From Pempheris klunzingeri (lineage: Eukaryota; Chordata; Actinopteri; Acropomatiformes; Pempheridae): a stretch of 64,000 nucleotides of DNA. A program made the translations under genes and the position numbers. The notes beneath the pieces were generated by a model. It had not been told where the DNA came from. It worked only from the letters and a program-made list of their open reading frames with translations, and ran no database searches. Positions 1-12,532 of this stretch are shown here, piece by piece. The stretch is from assembly GCF_042242105.1 (NCBI RefSeq), contig NC_092022.1, positions 14,318,001 through 14,382,000 of the forward strand, read 5' to 3'. The first letter of the stretch is position 1; every line of letters begins with the position of its first letter.

Positions 1-81
1 GATGGTGAAGAATGCAGCTCCGCAAAAGTAAACTGTGTTCGAGTTAATGGTCAAAAAGTCAAATATCGGCTCGATTTTTAA
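1..81 (+). CDS. possible C-terminal end of an unidentified gene (partial)
   Basis: From base 1 the first frame is open for 26 codons and ends at TAA 79-81. The peptide is Cys-containing and ends in KVKYRLDF. I do not recognise the family. An AATAAA signal lies about 320 bases downstream at 401-406, as expected of a last exon plus a short 3' UTR, which is the main support. Gene start and upstream exons are outside the window. It could equally be a chance open frame in non-coding DNA. Confidence 0.25.
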   Translation, partial: DGEECSSAKVNCVRVNGQKVKYRLDF

Positions 82-400
82 GTAAGAGGAAGAGTGCAAA
101 TGCCCCTCTGTTACACATATGGTGATGAGAAAGTGTTGAGTGAAGAGAAAAGTTGTGTTGAGGATTCATTAATGCATATTCGGGGTGTGTACTCAGGGAA
201 TTCACAGACATGGGCCCCTCTTCAATATTATACACTTTTATTTTTAGTAGTTTTTTTTTTTTTTTAATTTGGTCATTTTTAATCAAGTTTTTCATTTCAA
301 ACTCTCAATTTGGAGCTGCAGGTGTCAGATTTTTAAGCTGAATTATTGTTGAAGACCATGTGTTACTATCAGGTTACTATCATGTATTTACATTGTGAAC

Positions 401-406
401 AATAAA
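401..406 (+). promoter_or_regulatory. candidate polyadenylation signal AATAAA
   Basis: A canonical AATAAA hexamer on the + strand, followed by a TCAG-repeat stretch and then T-rich sequence. It would serve the possible gene ending at base 81. No other + strand gene is nearby. Confidence 0.25.
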
Positions 407-429
407 TCAGTCAGTCAGTTAAAATGTTT

Positions 430-2529
430 TACTCTGAACATGGTATATTAGCTGATGTGTTGCAGGGCTTTCTTTTATTCAGCTTTTAAAAGAAGTATGT
501 CAAATCTGCAGTCAAAAGTTACCATACATAAACAGTTTGACATTTAAAGTGAGTATCTTTACGTGGGATTGTTTGGAAATTTGATTTGATCTTATTTTGA
601 ATGTATTTGTTTTTCAGGTCGAGTTTTTATGTAGAGTGTACTTTATTTATTGTTCCTACAGTAAGTAGCTCAGGTTGACCATTGGTTTATTTCACTTTAT
701 ACATCTGTGCAACTCTTAAGGGTAGTCTGGATACCTTTTTTTAAATGTTTCCTCTCACCAAAATGTGATGCAGCCCCATAGCTGGGGGTTTTTCAATTGA
801 TCTTGTATGAAAATATGTTTGAAAGAATGTAAAGGAAAATCTCCCAAATGGTGTGAGAGGATCCTGTAGATATTGACACCATTGAAACGGGTTGAAAACA
901 ATTTGAAAATAAAAAAATATTCTCTCAGTTGTCTCCTCCTGACATTGAACTTGCTGAACACCACAGGACACTGTGCAGACTAGAGATGGATGTTCAAGGA
1001 AATGTTTTGTTGAGCAGGAAGTTGGATCTTGTCTCCTAATAGCGCTTTTGTGACCAAGTCCAAGGGTGATGTGCGAGTAGCAGAAGTGTTTAACGTAAAC
1101 CATAAAGGGACACAGTCAGTGTAGTACATGATAGAGTACATTTTAGTGCACCGAGATGTTAAATGCACTGAAAGATAGAATCAGTGATTTAGACTACTTT
1201 CAGAGAACGGTATGGGTAAAAATACAGGACAAAGCTGACTGGATGCATTCAGTATGTAGGTGCTGGAGTGACGGCTGTGTTTTTTGTTACAGTTTCTCTT
1301 ACTCCATCTGTCTCCTTATTCAAAACAGGCTATACACACTTTGTCACACTGGCATCAATTAAACAACTTGCATACAAACTCTCATAATAAACTAAAAGCA
1401 GACGTTTGTTAAATATTCTATACATATGCATTTAAACTGCACATGTACATTATTTAGATATAATGCAAACTGAAAAAAATATATAGACATCTTTAAGGCA
1501 GTAACAAAATCTGTCAGCTCTAAAATGCCGCACTGGACTATTTCTCAGCTGGGACCGTTAACTGCCAGATAACGGCTCATCGTGGAGTTACCACTGGACA
1601 GAAACAGGCTAGCTGTTTCCCTCTGTTCCCAGTACTTGTGCAAAGCTATAACTGATACTAACTTGTATCAGTTGTTATCTATCTATTATATTAATATTAT
1701 CTATTGTTATTATCTATTATCTAGCTAACTCTCCGCCAGAAAGTGGACAAGCATATTTCCAAAAACGTCAAACTATTCCTTTAACAAACTGAGCAGATTG
1801 GGCAAATTAAGAATTCTATACACATTATAACATTGAAAAACAGTTTACTGACTATAAATCTACAGTTTAAACATTTTTCAACAGAATTTATCTTAATTCA
1901 GAACTTATGCAGTTGCACCCAAAACCAGAAAGATGTTTTATCACCAACTAGTGTCTGGAGAAATGCCTGGCGGACATGAGGTCATGTTTAGGTTTGTGGC
2001 GTTGCATTTTAAGGTGGCAGAAATGATCGTGGCTCCCTCACGCAGAAAGGGGGGATTTCATGCTGAAACTCCAGTTGCTGGAGTAAAAAAAAAAATCCAG
2101 CAAACGTGGGCAGCCAGTATACAATCAATATAGTCTCCTGGCTGATGGAAAAAGAGTTCTCTGATTCTTTCATAACAAATGTGTATATAAACAACCCTCC
2201 ATGGTAGGAGCTATGTTCTCTGGTTGTATTAACACACAACTGTAAAGTTATTAGCACTTCATGGCCAATGATGAGATGCATTTTAGTCAGATGGACGCAC
2301 TCCAGGTTTATGCAGTTTCTTCCGTTCTGTATGGATGGACAAAAATTATTTACAAACACATCATCACATTAAGCTTCTGGTCCATTCTTTTCTCAGATAT
2401 TCACTTGAGAAAGCAGCCATTTATAGATCTGGAGGTTTAAAAGGCCACGAAGAATCTTTGGCTTGCGACTAACTCTGATTTTGAAATACTAATGAAACTG
2501 GTGCCGAATGACTCGAGCCCGTTACTGAC
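430..2529. other. non-coding stretch, no gene recognised
   Basis: AT-rich sequence with short open frames on both strands, none with family features or a codon-like composition. It contains a degenerate TATC/TATT simple repeat at about 1675-1725. Part of it could be the 3' UTR of the LRR gene on the - strand, whose last visible exon ends at 2530. I looked for a B30.2/SPRY exon, the usual last exon of fish NLR genes, and did not see one. Confidence 0.6.
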
Positions 2530-2697
2530 CTGAGAGTCTCCAGTCTACAGTGCATCAGGACGTCAGACAGCAGCTTCACGCTTGCTTCCTGCAGGTTGTT
2601 TTTACTCAGGTCCAGCTCTCGCAGATCCGATGGGTTGGACTTCAGAGCTGTCGTCAGAGAAGCACAGCCCTCGTGTGTGACCCTACAGCATTTCAAC
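2530..2697 (-). CDS. NLR-type LRR exon, intact
   Basis: Acceptor CTGCAG is followed by an open 168-base exon (56 codons) ending in CTCAG before GTCAGT. It encodes CRVTHEGCASLTTALKS and then LRELDLSKNNL, a clear ribonuclease-inhibitor-like repeat pair. It is two codons shorter than the 174-base form because the ESP triplet region before HCRLETLR is reduced. It is the most 3' LRR exon I can find; beyond it the frame runs to a stop in the intron, so it is not obviously terminal. Confidence 0.7.
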
Positions 2698-3007
2698 CTG
2701 CAGAGAATAGACAATTTGTTTGGGGAGTCTTTTCCATTATTGTGACATTTGTTATTATTACTATGTCAGTAAAACATATAGGTCAATATATCCCCAAACC
2801 TGTCCTGTTTCTCCAAACTGATTTGATCTCCAGGCTGTTTGGGATTTATTATACCCATTACCTAAGTACAAGCATCATGCACCAGCAACAATAAATAATA
2901 TTTCTAACTGCAAAATCCACCACAACAGTAGATCTCTTTTCTCAAAAAAGACGTTCTTAAAAGAAACTATTTCTTATGCTCATGTAGAGTAAAAACAGAT
3001 TCCTTAC

Positions 3008-3159
3008 CTCAGAGTCTCTAGTCGACAGTGTGAACTCTCAGCAGACAGCAACTTAGATCATTTTCACTGAGGTCGAGCTCTCTCAGACTGCAGGGGTTGG
3101 ACGTTAAAGCTGAAGCCAAAGGAGCACAGCAACTCTCTGACAACCAGCAGCACCTCAAC
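3008..3159 (-). pseudogene. NLR-type LRR exon with frame-breaking deletions
   Basis: The exon keeps its acceptor (ACTCAG) and donor (GAG/GTAAGG) and encodes LSESCCAPLASALTSNP and LRELDLSENDL. It is only 152 bases long. Compared with the 174-base sister exons, about 22 bases are missing from the second repeat, in two places around the [11 protein letters not shown] region, so the end shifts frame and hits a stop. Splicing it in would truncate the protein. Confidence 0.65.
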
Positions 3160-3686
3160 CTGAGTAAAAGAATAAAGTACGCAGTTGGTGAATACATTAT
3201 TCCACATTGACGTAGCAACGTAAGCCATGAGGATTTGTTGTTGTGTGGGGCTCTGACATCCGTCTCGATTTTATCTGTGTCGAATAGAAACAGCTGTGCC
3301 ATTCTGGCATCTGTGCTTCATGACAAAAAGTCAGAACAAACACTGGTGATTTTTAAAGGTTAGTTGATGCTTCCTCTAACTTATACAGTGCATTATGTGT
3401 ATTACAGTCTCTACAGGAGAAATACAAATACAATTCTAATTCCTTTTTCTCCTCTACAAGTGGCATACAAACTATAGGAAACTTGTAGAGCCAGTTTTGA
3501 CCTTTGAAGGCGTTTAAGGAGATCATATTAAATTTAAGAGAAACACATGAGATCAGGAGTTCAAGAGGATGAAGAGTTCAACAGAGGTGATGACTCGAGA
3601 GTTAAGCAGTATGTCAGTCAGTGTGAATCACAATACTATTAGCCTTAAACAACAAAGATTGTAAAACTGGAAACGTGCTGACTGAC

Positions 3687-3860
3687 CTCAGAGCCTCCAG
3701 TCTACCATGTGGACTCTCCAGTCCTGTACACAGCATCTTCACTCCTGCATCCTGCAGATCGTTATTACTCAGCTCCAACTCTCTCAGACTGGAGTGGTTG
3801 GATTTGAGAGCTGAGGCCAAAGAGGAGCAGCAGTTCTCCGTGAGCCCACATCTATCAATC
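3687..3860 (-). CDS. NLR-type LRR exon, intact
   Basis: A 174-base exon between ATTACAG and GAG/GTCAGT. It is open throughout, encoding [26 protein letters not shown] and GVKMLCTGLESPHGRLEALR. This is the standard length and content of a fish NLR two-repeat LRR exon. The usual HC before RLE is HG here. Confidence 0.75.
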
Positions 3861-4557
3861 CTGTAATAGTAGAATGAATATTAAATCAGATATGCAGTAC
3901 ATATAGAGTCTATATACTTGCCTACTCATTTCTGTGGAGCATCGCACAAAATCCTGTGTGAGTTGGTGGGAAGGCTCACTAATCCGCTCTAGAGCTGCCT
4001 GCATAAATGGTGGTCTTACCCAATTCTCACATTCTTGAAGTCAGAACTCAAGGTGTGTCTGTGGCAAACTGTGCCCATTGAGGAAAGTATCTATTGATCT
4101 TTCTGTCACACACAGACTGAAACTCTTTAAAACAGGCTCAAAAGATGTAAGGGGGTAAAGACAGCCACTTGACCTCTACCCATGCATGTCTGTCTTGAGT
4201 GTAAGGGATTTGTCACTTTCCAAAATGCGTGTTTCACCCCGTCCTCCTTAAAGGGTAGAAGCTAAAAATGCAAGGCAATAAACACACCTAACAAAATGTG
4301 GATATGGTCTTGTTGTCGGATTGCCATCCTGAGTCACATTTCTAAAATGCTGAAGCAGACACCCAGGTGACGAGAAGCTGAAAATGAGTTATGTGATGAC
4401 TTGCCACACTTTGAGGCTAACAAAGCTGTTTTGTGTCCACTTATAGTGTGATGAACATTGGCTGATACCTGAGGAAACTGATGGTGTAGAAGGAAGAAGC
4501 ACATTTTGCTGGAGTTGGAGTGGAACAGCTCGACAGAACTGAGCTAGAGGTTGGTAA

Positions 4558-4595
4558 CTAGTACTACTACTACTACTATTAACTATTACTATTCT
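4558..4595. repeat. (TAC/ATT)n trinucleotide tract
   Basis: Imperfect ACT/TAC repeats grading into ATT repeats, in the intron between LRR exons and just left of the Tc1-like element. Simple sequence only. Confidence 0.7.
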
Positions 4596-4907
4596 CTTGT
4601 ACTACATTACCTCAGAAATGTCATTGAACTGCTCAACAGTTTGAGAAGGGTGAAAGCCTATAGAGTTTTATGGGAAAGAACTCGTGCTTTGCTTTAATTC
4701 ATTATATCATCTTCTGGTCACCATCTGCTAAAGCAACAATTATTTTTATATATACAGTGCTGTGAAAAAGTATTTGCCCCCTTACAGATTTCTTCTGTTT
4801 TTGCTTTATTGTCACACTTACATGTTTCAGATCATCAAACAAATTTTAATATCACACAAAGATAACCTGAGTAAATACAAAAAGCAGTTTTTAAATGATG
4901 ATTTCAT

Positions 4908-5108
4908 GTCATGTATTGGTCTGGACATTTCTGCTATCTTGCATAGAGGTGTAATGTGAATTTATTTATATGACGATGTTACAGCCTTATATTGACTGAC
5001 TCTGTGTTGTCCACCTGTTTTTGATCTGAGCCGGAATTTTCTTTGTTTTGTTCTTTTTCTTTTCTATAAACAAAAAACCAATAAACGTATATGGAAAAAA
5101 AAAAATAA
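4908..5108 (+). mobile_element. retroposed fragment nested in Tc1 left repeat
   Basis: The left inverted repeat is interrupted here. The inserted 201 bases end in AATAAACGTATATGG followed by an A-tract, and are flanked by an eight-base direct repeat GATTTCAT (4900-4907 and 5109-5116). Removing the insert and one copy restores a left repeat that matches the right one except for about one base near the junction. An A-tail, a polyadenylation-like hexamer and a short target duplication together indicate LINE-mediated retroposition, either of a 5'-truncated LINE or of a processed transcript 3' end. The source is not identified. Confidence 0.8.
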
Positions 5109-5328
5109 GATTTCATTTATTAAGGGAAAAAAGCTATCCAAACCAACCTGGCCCTATGTGAAAAAGTAATTGCCCCCCCTTGTTAAATCATGAATTAACT
5201 GTGATTAACCACATGTTTGAAAGCTGAGTTCAATTTCACTTGCCACACCCAGGCCTGATTACTGCCAGAGCTGTAGAATCAAGAAATCACTTAAATAGAC
5301 AACATGAAGTAGGCTGAAAGATCTCAAA

Positions 5329-6282
<954 letters not shown>

Positions 6283-6502
6283 GTTTAGGGGGCAATTACT
6301 TTTTCACATAGGGCCAGGTTGGTTTGGATAGCTTTTTTCCCTTAATAAATAAAATCATCATTTAAAAACTGCTTTTTGTATTTACTCAGGTCATCTTTGT
6401 GTGATATTAAAATTTGTTTGATGATCTGAAACATGTAAGTGTGACAAAAAAGCAAAAACAGAAGAAATCTGTAAGGGGGCAAATACTTTTTCACAGCACT
6501 GT

Positions 6503-6503
<1 letters not shown>

Positions 6504-6550
<47 letters not shown>
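6504..6550. repeat. (AT)n microsatellite
   Basis: About 20 AT units directly abutting the right end of the Tc1-like element. The element duplicated a TA dinucleotide, so it probably inserted into or next to this tract; 4745-4754 on the other side is also TATA-rich. Confidence 0.9.
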
Positions 6551-6551
<1 letters not shown>

Positions 6552-6590
6552 ATATATTTTTAAAGATAAGATCACCAGGAGTAAACTCAC

Positions 6591-6760
6591 CTCAGAAACT
6601 TCAGACTACATTGAGGACTCTGCAGTGCAGCAGACAGCAGATTTACTCCCAAATCCTTCACTTTGTTTCTACTCAGGTAGAGCACTCTCAAATGGGAGCA
6701 GTTGCGGACTTCATAGCTGAGGCCAGATGTGGACAACAGCTCTCTGACAGCCTGCAGCAA
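6591..6760 (-). pseudogene. NLR-type LRR exon with frameshift
   Basis: An LRR exon with LSESCCPHLASAMKS at its start and donor GAG/GTGAGT. A net gain of two bases in the stretch that encodes SNPS in sister exons shifts the frame, so TGA stops follow within the first repeat. The acceptor is ambiguous (CTAG or CTAGAG, starting at 6762 or 6760). Length is not a multiple of three, so inclusion would break the reading frame. It lies immediately downstream, in transcript order, of an intact exon and upstream of the transposon-filled intron. Confidence 0.65.
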
Positions 6761-7007
6761 CTCTAGATTAGAACTCTAGATTAAGAAGTAAAATAATCTA
6801 TTTAACATTTTTGGAAATCATTTTATATCATCATTTTATTAAAGCAATAGATGTTTTGAATATGGAATTATATAAACTTGAATGCTCTTCTTATACTGTG
6901 TGTAACTGTGTATGTGACAAATAAAGGTCTTGAATCTTCTCTATGGGCCCAAAAAAACTCCCTGAACATGACCACAGTAATCACGCAAAATTGCTGCACA
7001 AAGTGAC

Positions 7008-7184
7008 CTCAGAGCCTCCAGTCTACAGTGTGGACTCTCCAGTCCAGCAGACAGCAGCTTCACCCCTGAGTCCTTAAGATAGTTGTTGTTACTTAGGTCC
7101 AGCTCTTTCAGGTGGGACGAGGTGGACTTGAGGGCAGATGCCAGAGAATCACAACAACTTTCTGACAAACTGCAGTTCTTCAAT
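7008..7184 (-). CDS. NLR-type LRR exon, intact
   Basis: A 177-base exon between TTTAG and GAG/GTCACT, open throughout: [50 protein letters not shown]. It is one codon longer than the common 174-base form, with an extra residue in the [11 protein letters not shown] turn. It is the most canonical exon of the array. The donor GTCACT is weaker than consensus. Confidence 0.75.
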
Positions 7185-7326
7185 CTAAAGAAATATGATG
7201 AAACAGTCAGATTTCTAGTGGAGTCTAAATCGGTAGCTCAGCATTGCTATGCACTATCATGCTTATAATGGTAGATTATAAACACTGACTATTTAATCTG
7301 TGCAGATGAATATAAGACCAGCCTCT

Positions 7327-7500
7327 TATCAATCAATCAATCAATCTATCTTTATTTATATAGCACCAATTCACAACAGCGTTATCTCAAGATGCTTTAC
7401 ATAAAGAGCAGGTCTAGACTCTAAACTCAACGATTCAGGAATTCAAAATTAAGGATTCAAGAATTCCCACATGAGCAAGCATCAGATATTACATTGAGCA
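7327..7500 (-). repeat. degraded teleost interspersed repeat with (ATCA)n tail
   Basis: It starts with four to five ATCA units and then TTTATTTATATAGCACC, AATTCACAACAGC and GAGCAGGTCTAGAC, followed by a weaker match to a CATGAGCAAGCA block. I recognise this arrangement as a very common 3' tail of teleost LINE/SINE-type repeats. The body is eroded and the far boundary is uncertain. The precise family needs a repeat library. Confidence 0.6.
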
Positions 7501-7722
7501 ATATTATAGCTGCATAGAAATCATGTCATCATAAAATTCATATAGAACAGTTACAAGCAGATAACCATAAGGTTCAAGCTCCATAAAAATGAGATAAATT
7601 CAAGATGCTGGAATAAGAAAACTCCTATGGAGCTACGAGAGTTACTTTACTAAACAGTCGAGGTAACGTGAATAAATGAAACCTGAATACACAACACTGA
7701 CACTAACACTGACTTTAAAAAA

Positions 7723-7738
7723 CCTACAGGGGGTGCTA
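7723..7738 (+). promoter_or_regulatory. CTCF-like motif
   Basis: CCTACAGGGGGTGCTA closely follows the vertebrate CTCF core (CCASCAGGGGGCGCTA type). Binding is inferred from motif only. Confidence 0.35.
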
Positions 7739-8180
7739 GAAGTTCACATGGATCATTTTGGAAAAGAGTTGTTTAACAACAGTCTATGTGAAGAACTTAA
7801 AAAAGATGTCCCACAGAAACTGACATGACAGCACAAACACAAATTACAGAACGTCATGCTTTATCTATTACATTTCGATATTTTATCAGTAATTCAGGGT
7901 CAATAATTTTAAATTAATTATAGAAAATTGGCCATTTGGGATATTTTACAGTTTATTTACATTATGAATATAAACGACAAATGTTAAACAAAATTTGTAA
8001 AGAGGACTATTTTTTCTTTAGTATGTACATGCTCATGAACACAGCCATAACAAATGTGTTGAGTGACTCCTCGAATGTCTGAATTTTTTAACCAGTGCGA
8101 AAGAGGAGGAGGAGATGATGAAGAAGAACAAATGGAGGAAGGAGGAGGGGGAGAAATAAAAAGAAGCAGTAAAGAGCAGT

Positions 8181-8351
8181 CTGAAAGTTCTTCAGTCTGC
8201 AGTTTGGGCTCTGCAGCCCGACAGACAGTAGCTTCACTCCTGAATCCAGTAGATAGTCATTGTCACTCAGGTCAAGCTTTCGCAGATGGGAGGGGTTAGA
8301 GCCGAGGACAGAACTTCACAATGCCACTCAGACAGTCCACAGCCAGAGAGT
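8181..8351 (-). pseudogene. NLR-type LRR exon, frameshifted, donor lost
   Basis: After acceptor TTTGCAG the sequence reads [12 protein letters not shown] and then a shifted LRR. About seven bases of the SALKSN region are missing, giving a TGA shortly after. The repeat reappears out of frame (a [18 protein letters not shown]-like segment). The expected donor GT is AC, so the exon cannot be spliced normally. It is the most 5' LRR remnant of the array. Confidence 0.6.
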
Positions 8352-9280
8352 CTGCAAACACATCTCGAGTGTAAAGTCAGCATTAACCAAAGCAGCACAG
8401 TATTGAGTGAAGCAAACGCTATAATTAATTAGCAATACTACTGAATAATAGTAATACTAAAATGCTAGTGTTTGCACCGTGGGTGCTCTGCCCCTAATTA
8501 CCACAACACACCACTGTCACAAGCCCATTCAAATGTTTACTGAAGTAAAACTGTTAATAGAAATATTCACCTAAAGATATTACTGTTGGCTGTTTGTTTT
8601 TATTGTGAAGCAATGTGTAATGTGTTTTTGAAAGATACTTTATAAATAACCTCTTATTATTATCATTATTATTAGTAGTAGTAGTAATCTTACTCTGATG
8701 AGTAACTACAAACTAAAACTGTCAAATAAAAGAAGTGGAGTATAAACATTGTAGTGAAATAAAATTATTTAAAAGATAGGATGAAATTTGTACGTCAAAA
8801 ATATACTTAAGTATAGTACTTGAGTAAATGTACTTTCAACACGGCAAAGACATTGAAATTTCAATATATTCAAGAATGAAAATGGAATGAGAAGGACCGG
8901 AAGAAAATAAATCAGAATGAATAAATTAATCTCAGGTGTCCTGATGTAAAGACACTTGTTTAACACCAGAGGGCGCCATGCACTCATGTGTCCCATGCCC
9001 TGTTGCTGTGGGCCACAACTGGTCATTTTATGATACAATATAAATACCAAATCTCATTTTGAAAAAATAAAACACCTTCTATGTAATCTAATAATGCTTT
9101 TAGTTATACATTACATGTACAATTTCAGATTTATTTTCTTTGAAAATACCACAAATGTGAACTATCGAGACATTTGTTTATCTGCACAATTTATTGATAA
9201 AAACATGGGATGAGCTCTTGTTATTCAACCAGGAAGGTTATTTCACAGGATGTAAAGCAGAAACACACCATCCTGGTGCA
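8352..9280. other. intergenic, no gene seen
   Basis: AT-rich sequence with an ATT/AGT trinucleotide tract at about 8655-8690 and one CTCF-like site at 8964-8976. No coding signal on either strand. A NACHT exon for the LRR array would be expected on this side and is absent. Confidence 0.6.
8964..8976 (+). promoter_or_regulatory. CTCF-like motif
   Basis: ACCAGAGGGCGCC is a short but typical form of the CTCF core. It lies just outside the NLR debris, on the side facing the snai1 gene desert. Confidence 0.35.
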
Positions 9281-9286
9281 CTGTGG

Positions 9287-9287
<1 letters not shown>

Positions 9288-9328
<41 letters not shown>

Positions 9329-9510
9329 ACTCTTCCACATCCTGTGGCACTGTGGCAGGCGAGGAATATCCACCACACACACTCACACTGTGCGCCGGCC
9401 GGACCAAGGCCAACTGCCTGCTAGTATTTTTATAATCTTCATCCTCCCTGACCTGTTGCTCCCCTCCTGGCGCCAGTGGTCTCAGCCGTCCCCCTGCGAT
9501 GCCTCAACCT

Positions 9511-9553
<43 letters not shown>
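9288..9553. repeat. two (CA)n microsatellites
   Basis: CA tracts at 9288-9330 and 9512-9553, separated by GC-richer unique sequence. The open frames across them are low-complexity Thr-His repeats and not proteins. Confidence 0.9.
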
Positions 9554-9555
<2 letters not shown>

Positions 9556-10364
9556 CCAAACACACATGCTCCTGTACACTCAGCAGCCCCTCCACGGATA
9601 ATTGAGACCAGCTGTTGCAAGGTGCCTCTTCCCTCGACCCTGCACCCCTCCTTCACCCTGCTGATGCTGCTGCACTTGCCTCTCTGGCAGAAAGCTATTC
9701 CCCAGCCCCCCTCCCTCCTTTCCTCCCTCTCCTTTCTCTCTCCAGGCTCACACCCTCTCCCTCTCACATGCCTCTGAGTGCCTCTTTCCATCAGTTGTGT
9801 CGATTGACAGATTGCTGCGTTTTGTTTTTATTTTCTTTACCCGTCTCTTGCTAATGGTGCCTCACAAAAGCTAAACTTAATACCATTTTTGTTGCAAGAC
9901 GTCCTGCTTGTCTTCTTCGTCTTCGTTTCTCAGACTCAAAACACAATAGAGGAATTAAAATCATAATAAACTGTTACAAGACTTTTAACAACACACTTGA
10001 CAGCCGACTTGTGCAGATTTCAGTCTTGGACAAGCTCACTGTATTCTGGTTTCTTTCATTAATTAGTTTAATGTATCAAATTTGACATATTTCAAGCCAA
10101 AGTATCAAACATTCCCTCGTTCAACTGTGAGAATTTGGAGCCTTTTTGTGCCTAATGTAATAGTTAATTGATTATTTTTGGGTTTTGGATTATTGGTCGG
10201 GGAAAATAAAAAAATAAGGACTTAACTTTGGCTTTCAGAAATTGAAACAAGCATTTTTCGGACCAAATATTTTTTCAATTAGATTGATGATTAAGATACT
10301 CATTATTCTCTGCCCAATGTTAAAAACCATGTGCTGGGCTCCAGACTTTTCCTCTATCTTTCTC

Positions 10365-10713
10365 TCCCTCCCCCCCAGCTCCCCCTCTGGATTTAAGTGT
10401 ATCTGAGGGTGAGACATGAACCGGCCAGTGGTGACTGCGAGTCGCTGCTCTGTGGCTGGAATTTGTGGAGTTTGGGAGAGGAATGGAGGAGGCTGGGGGG
10501 AGGCGGGGGAGGAGGAGGGTTGGGACAGGCATGTCAAACTCTCTTTTCCAGCTGGTCCCGAGGGGTCAAACTGTGTGTGGATGTGAGCATGTCATGGCCT
10601 CTCATTAGGGGGTGAGACGCTGCGGCTCCAGACCCCCATGGTAGGATTGCTGGGTGAGTCTGCAGTGATCCTGCCACTTTGATGCCCCTGACCCCCACCC
10701 CCCCACCCCCACC
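10365..10713. other. cluster of G-quadruplex motifs
   Basis: Three canonical G4 patterns (four runs of at least three G with loops up to seven): 10365-10386 on the - strand, 10495-10524 on the + strand, 10692-10713 on the - strand. The second is read from runs of six, five, three and three G. They lie in a locally GC-rich patch without a recognisable gene. Confidence 0.5.
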
Positions 10714-10757
10714 GGGAGGTTAATGAGCCTCAGTGAGCTCTGTAGGCATGCTGTTAT

Positions 10758-10789
<32 letters not shown>

Positions 10790-12532
10790 TTGAGGTGGGG
10801 GCATTAAGAAGAGATGCGGGGAAGCTCCAGACCACTGATATGCTTTTTTCTGTAGCGATGAGATCACATGACCAGGCTGCATATGTTTGGCTGTATAGAA
10901 TAATTTCAATTTAAAGTTATAGTTAAAGTAGCACCTGCTCCTCGTGGTGTCTATTCCCACACAGGGAATAAGCAAAATAACATAACGATTTAAATGCAAT
11001 GGGTTTTTACTTTTTAGTGACTAAATCAGCACTGAAGACGTAGTTTTTAAGGTGCATCATAGTGGGTTGTCTTCCTGTGTATACTCCTGAATCAATAAGG
11101 TGATGGAGGAGAATTTATCATAAACAGCAACTTGGAGGTCCATTTTAGGTAGCAAAGTGAATTTAAAGTGTTGTCTCTTTTATTGTTTGTTCAGATTTCA
11201 CCAACATTTCTGCAGCTGTCATCAGACCTCGACAGGTGATTTATTAGGTGGATTGAAAAATGTATTTTGAGCCAGTATCAAGCACAGATGTCTGGCTGGA
11301 ATTGTTACTGTAAATATTTTTCTTCATATTTAAAGCAACATTTACTCTTACATCTGAGGACATGTGGTAGATCATCAGGATTTTCATAGTCATAAACTTA
11401 AAACAAAATATAGAAAACTGTAAATATTAATTGTGAGTCAAACAATTTTTCAAAGTATGAAGGGTTTCCTTTTTTCTTTACCACAAGAGAACATCCACAA
11501 ACTTGGCGAAAAGATCCAGTTTTGTGGAGTTTGGCACTTTTCTTGATGAGTGCATAACCAACAGAATTTGGAAAGCTCTTTTGATGGACACACCTGCATT
11601 TTAGACACAACTAGTTTGGCCTTTTTCAGTTGTCTCATGTTGCTTTGAAATCTCAAACAGCTAATTGTCCAACTCACCAGAGCTGCCAAATGTTGCTGAG
11701 TCTAAAATGACCACTGTTAGGCCACATTAAGGCAAAATTAAAATCTTTTAGCGCCTAAAGTTGAGATTGATTCGTTCCTTTTACCGTCCGTAATTACTGA
11801 CCATAATTACTAGTCCCTCTCGACTTTTTCCCCATTTCTGTTTATCTCCAACATCTGAAAATTGACCCGGCACTACTTCACATAGCTGAACAGGCAATGA
11901 GACATGAATGTGTTGTTTTGGGTGGGGCACTGCAAGCCCTGGCCCGCAAAAGGAAGGCATGGCAGTCCAAAACAGGTGCTCAGACTCTCTTTTTTCCTCA
12001 TTTCTTTTCATCATTCACTCCCTTTCCCTCTTTCTTCTCCTCACACCTGTTGAGGTGTGAGGACTCATGCTGGTTCAGCCGAGCAGCTTAGCCAAGCCTG
12101 AGCTATGGGTTATTACTTAACTAGTATACACTTTATCTACTCTACCCCCCCCTTCTGCATTACCCCCTCAGTCAGTTCCTGCTCTCCCTTGATGTAAGGT
12201 GTTGATTTAGGAGTGATTCGTTGTGTGTTTCTTAGCACTGCAGCTTTGGCCAAAAAGGGGGAAGGGACAGAAAGACAGAAGTGGGAGTGTGACATGGCAT
12301 GTTTATAGAGCAAACGAGATACCCTGTAATTACTTCTATTTAAGAAAGAAATCTTACAGATGGTAAAAACTAAATGAAACACAACCTGTCACATTATATA
12401 TGTGCCATTAGAGCTGAATGCTTCAGGTTTTCCCTGTAAGGAAATAACTTCTGTAAAAGCCAAAGTGGCAACACAGACCGCCAGTGTTTTGATTCTGCTC
12501 TGGCTGATGGCTATAGGGGTGTCGGGTGGCCT

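Noticed and set aside
741-1103. 120-codon - strand open frame near the left end
   Set aside because: No recognisable motif, ordinary AT-rich context, no clear splice or polyadenylation partners.
7326-7350. Direct repeats resembling a small array (ATCA units)
   Set aside because: A simple tetranucleotide tail of an interspersed repeat; no spacers and no CRISPR logic in a vertebrate genome.
8063-8299. 78-codon + strand acidic, Gly/Glu-rich open frame
   Set aside because: Antisense shadow of the degraded LRR exon plus a GGA-rich simple tract.
9210-9605. 131-codon + strand open frame with Thr-His repeats
   Set aside because: Made by the two CA microsatellites; low complexity and no homology features.
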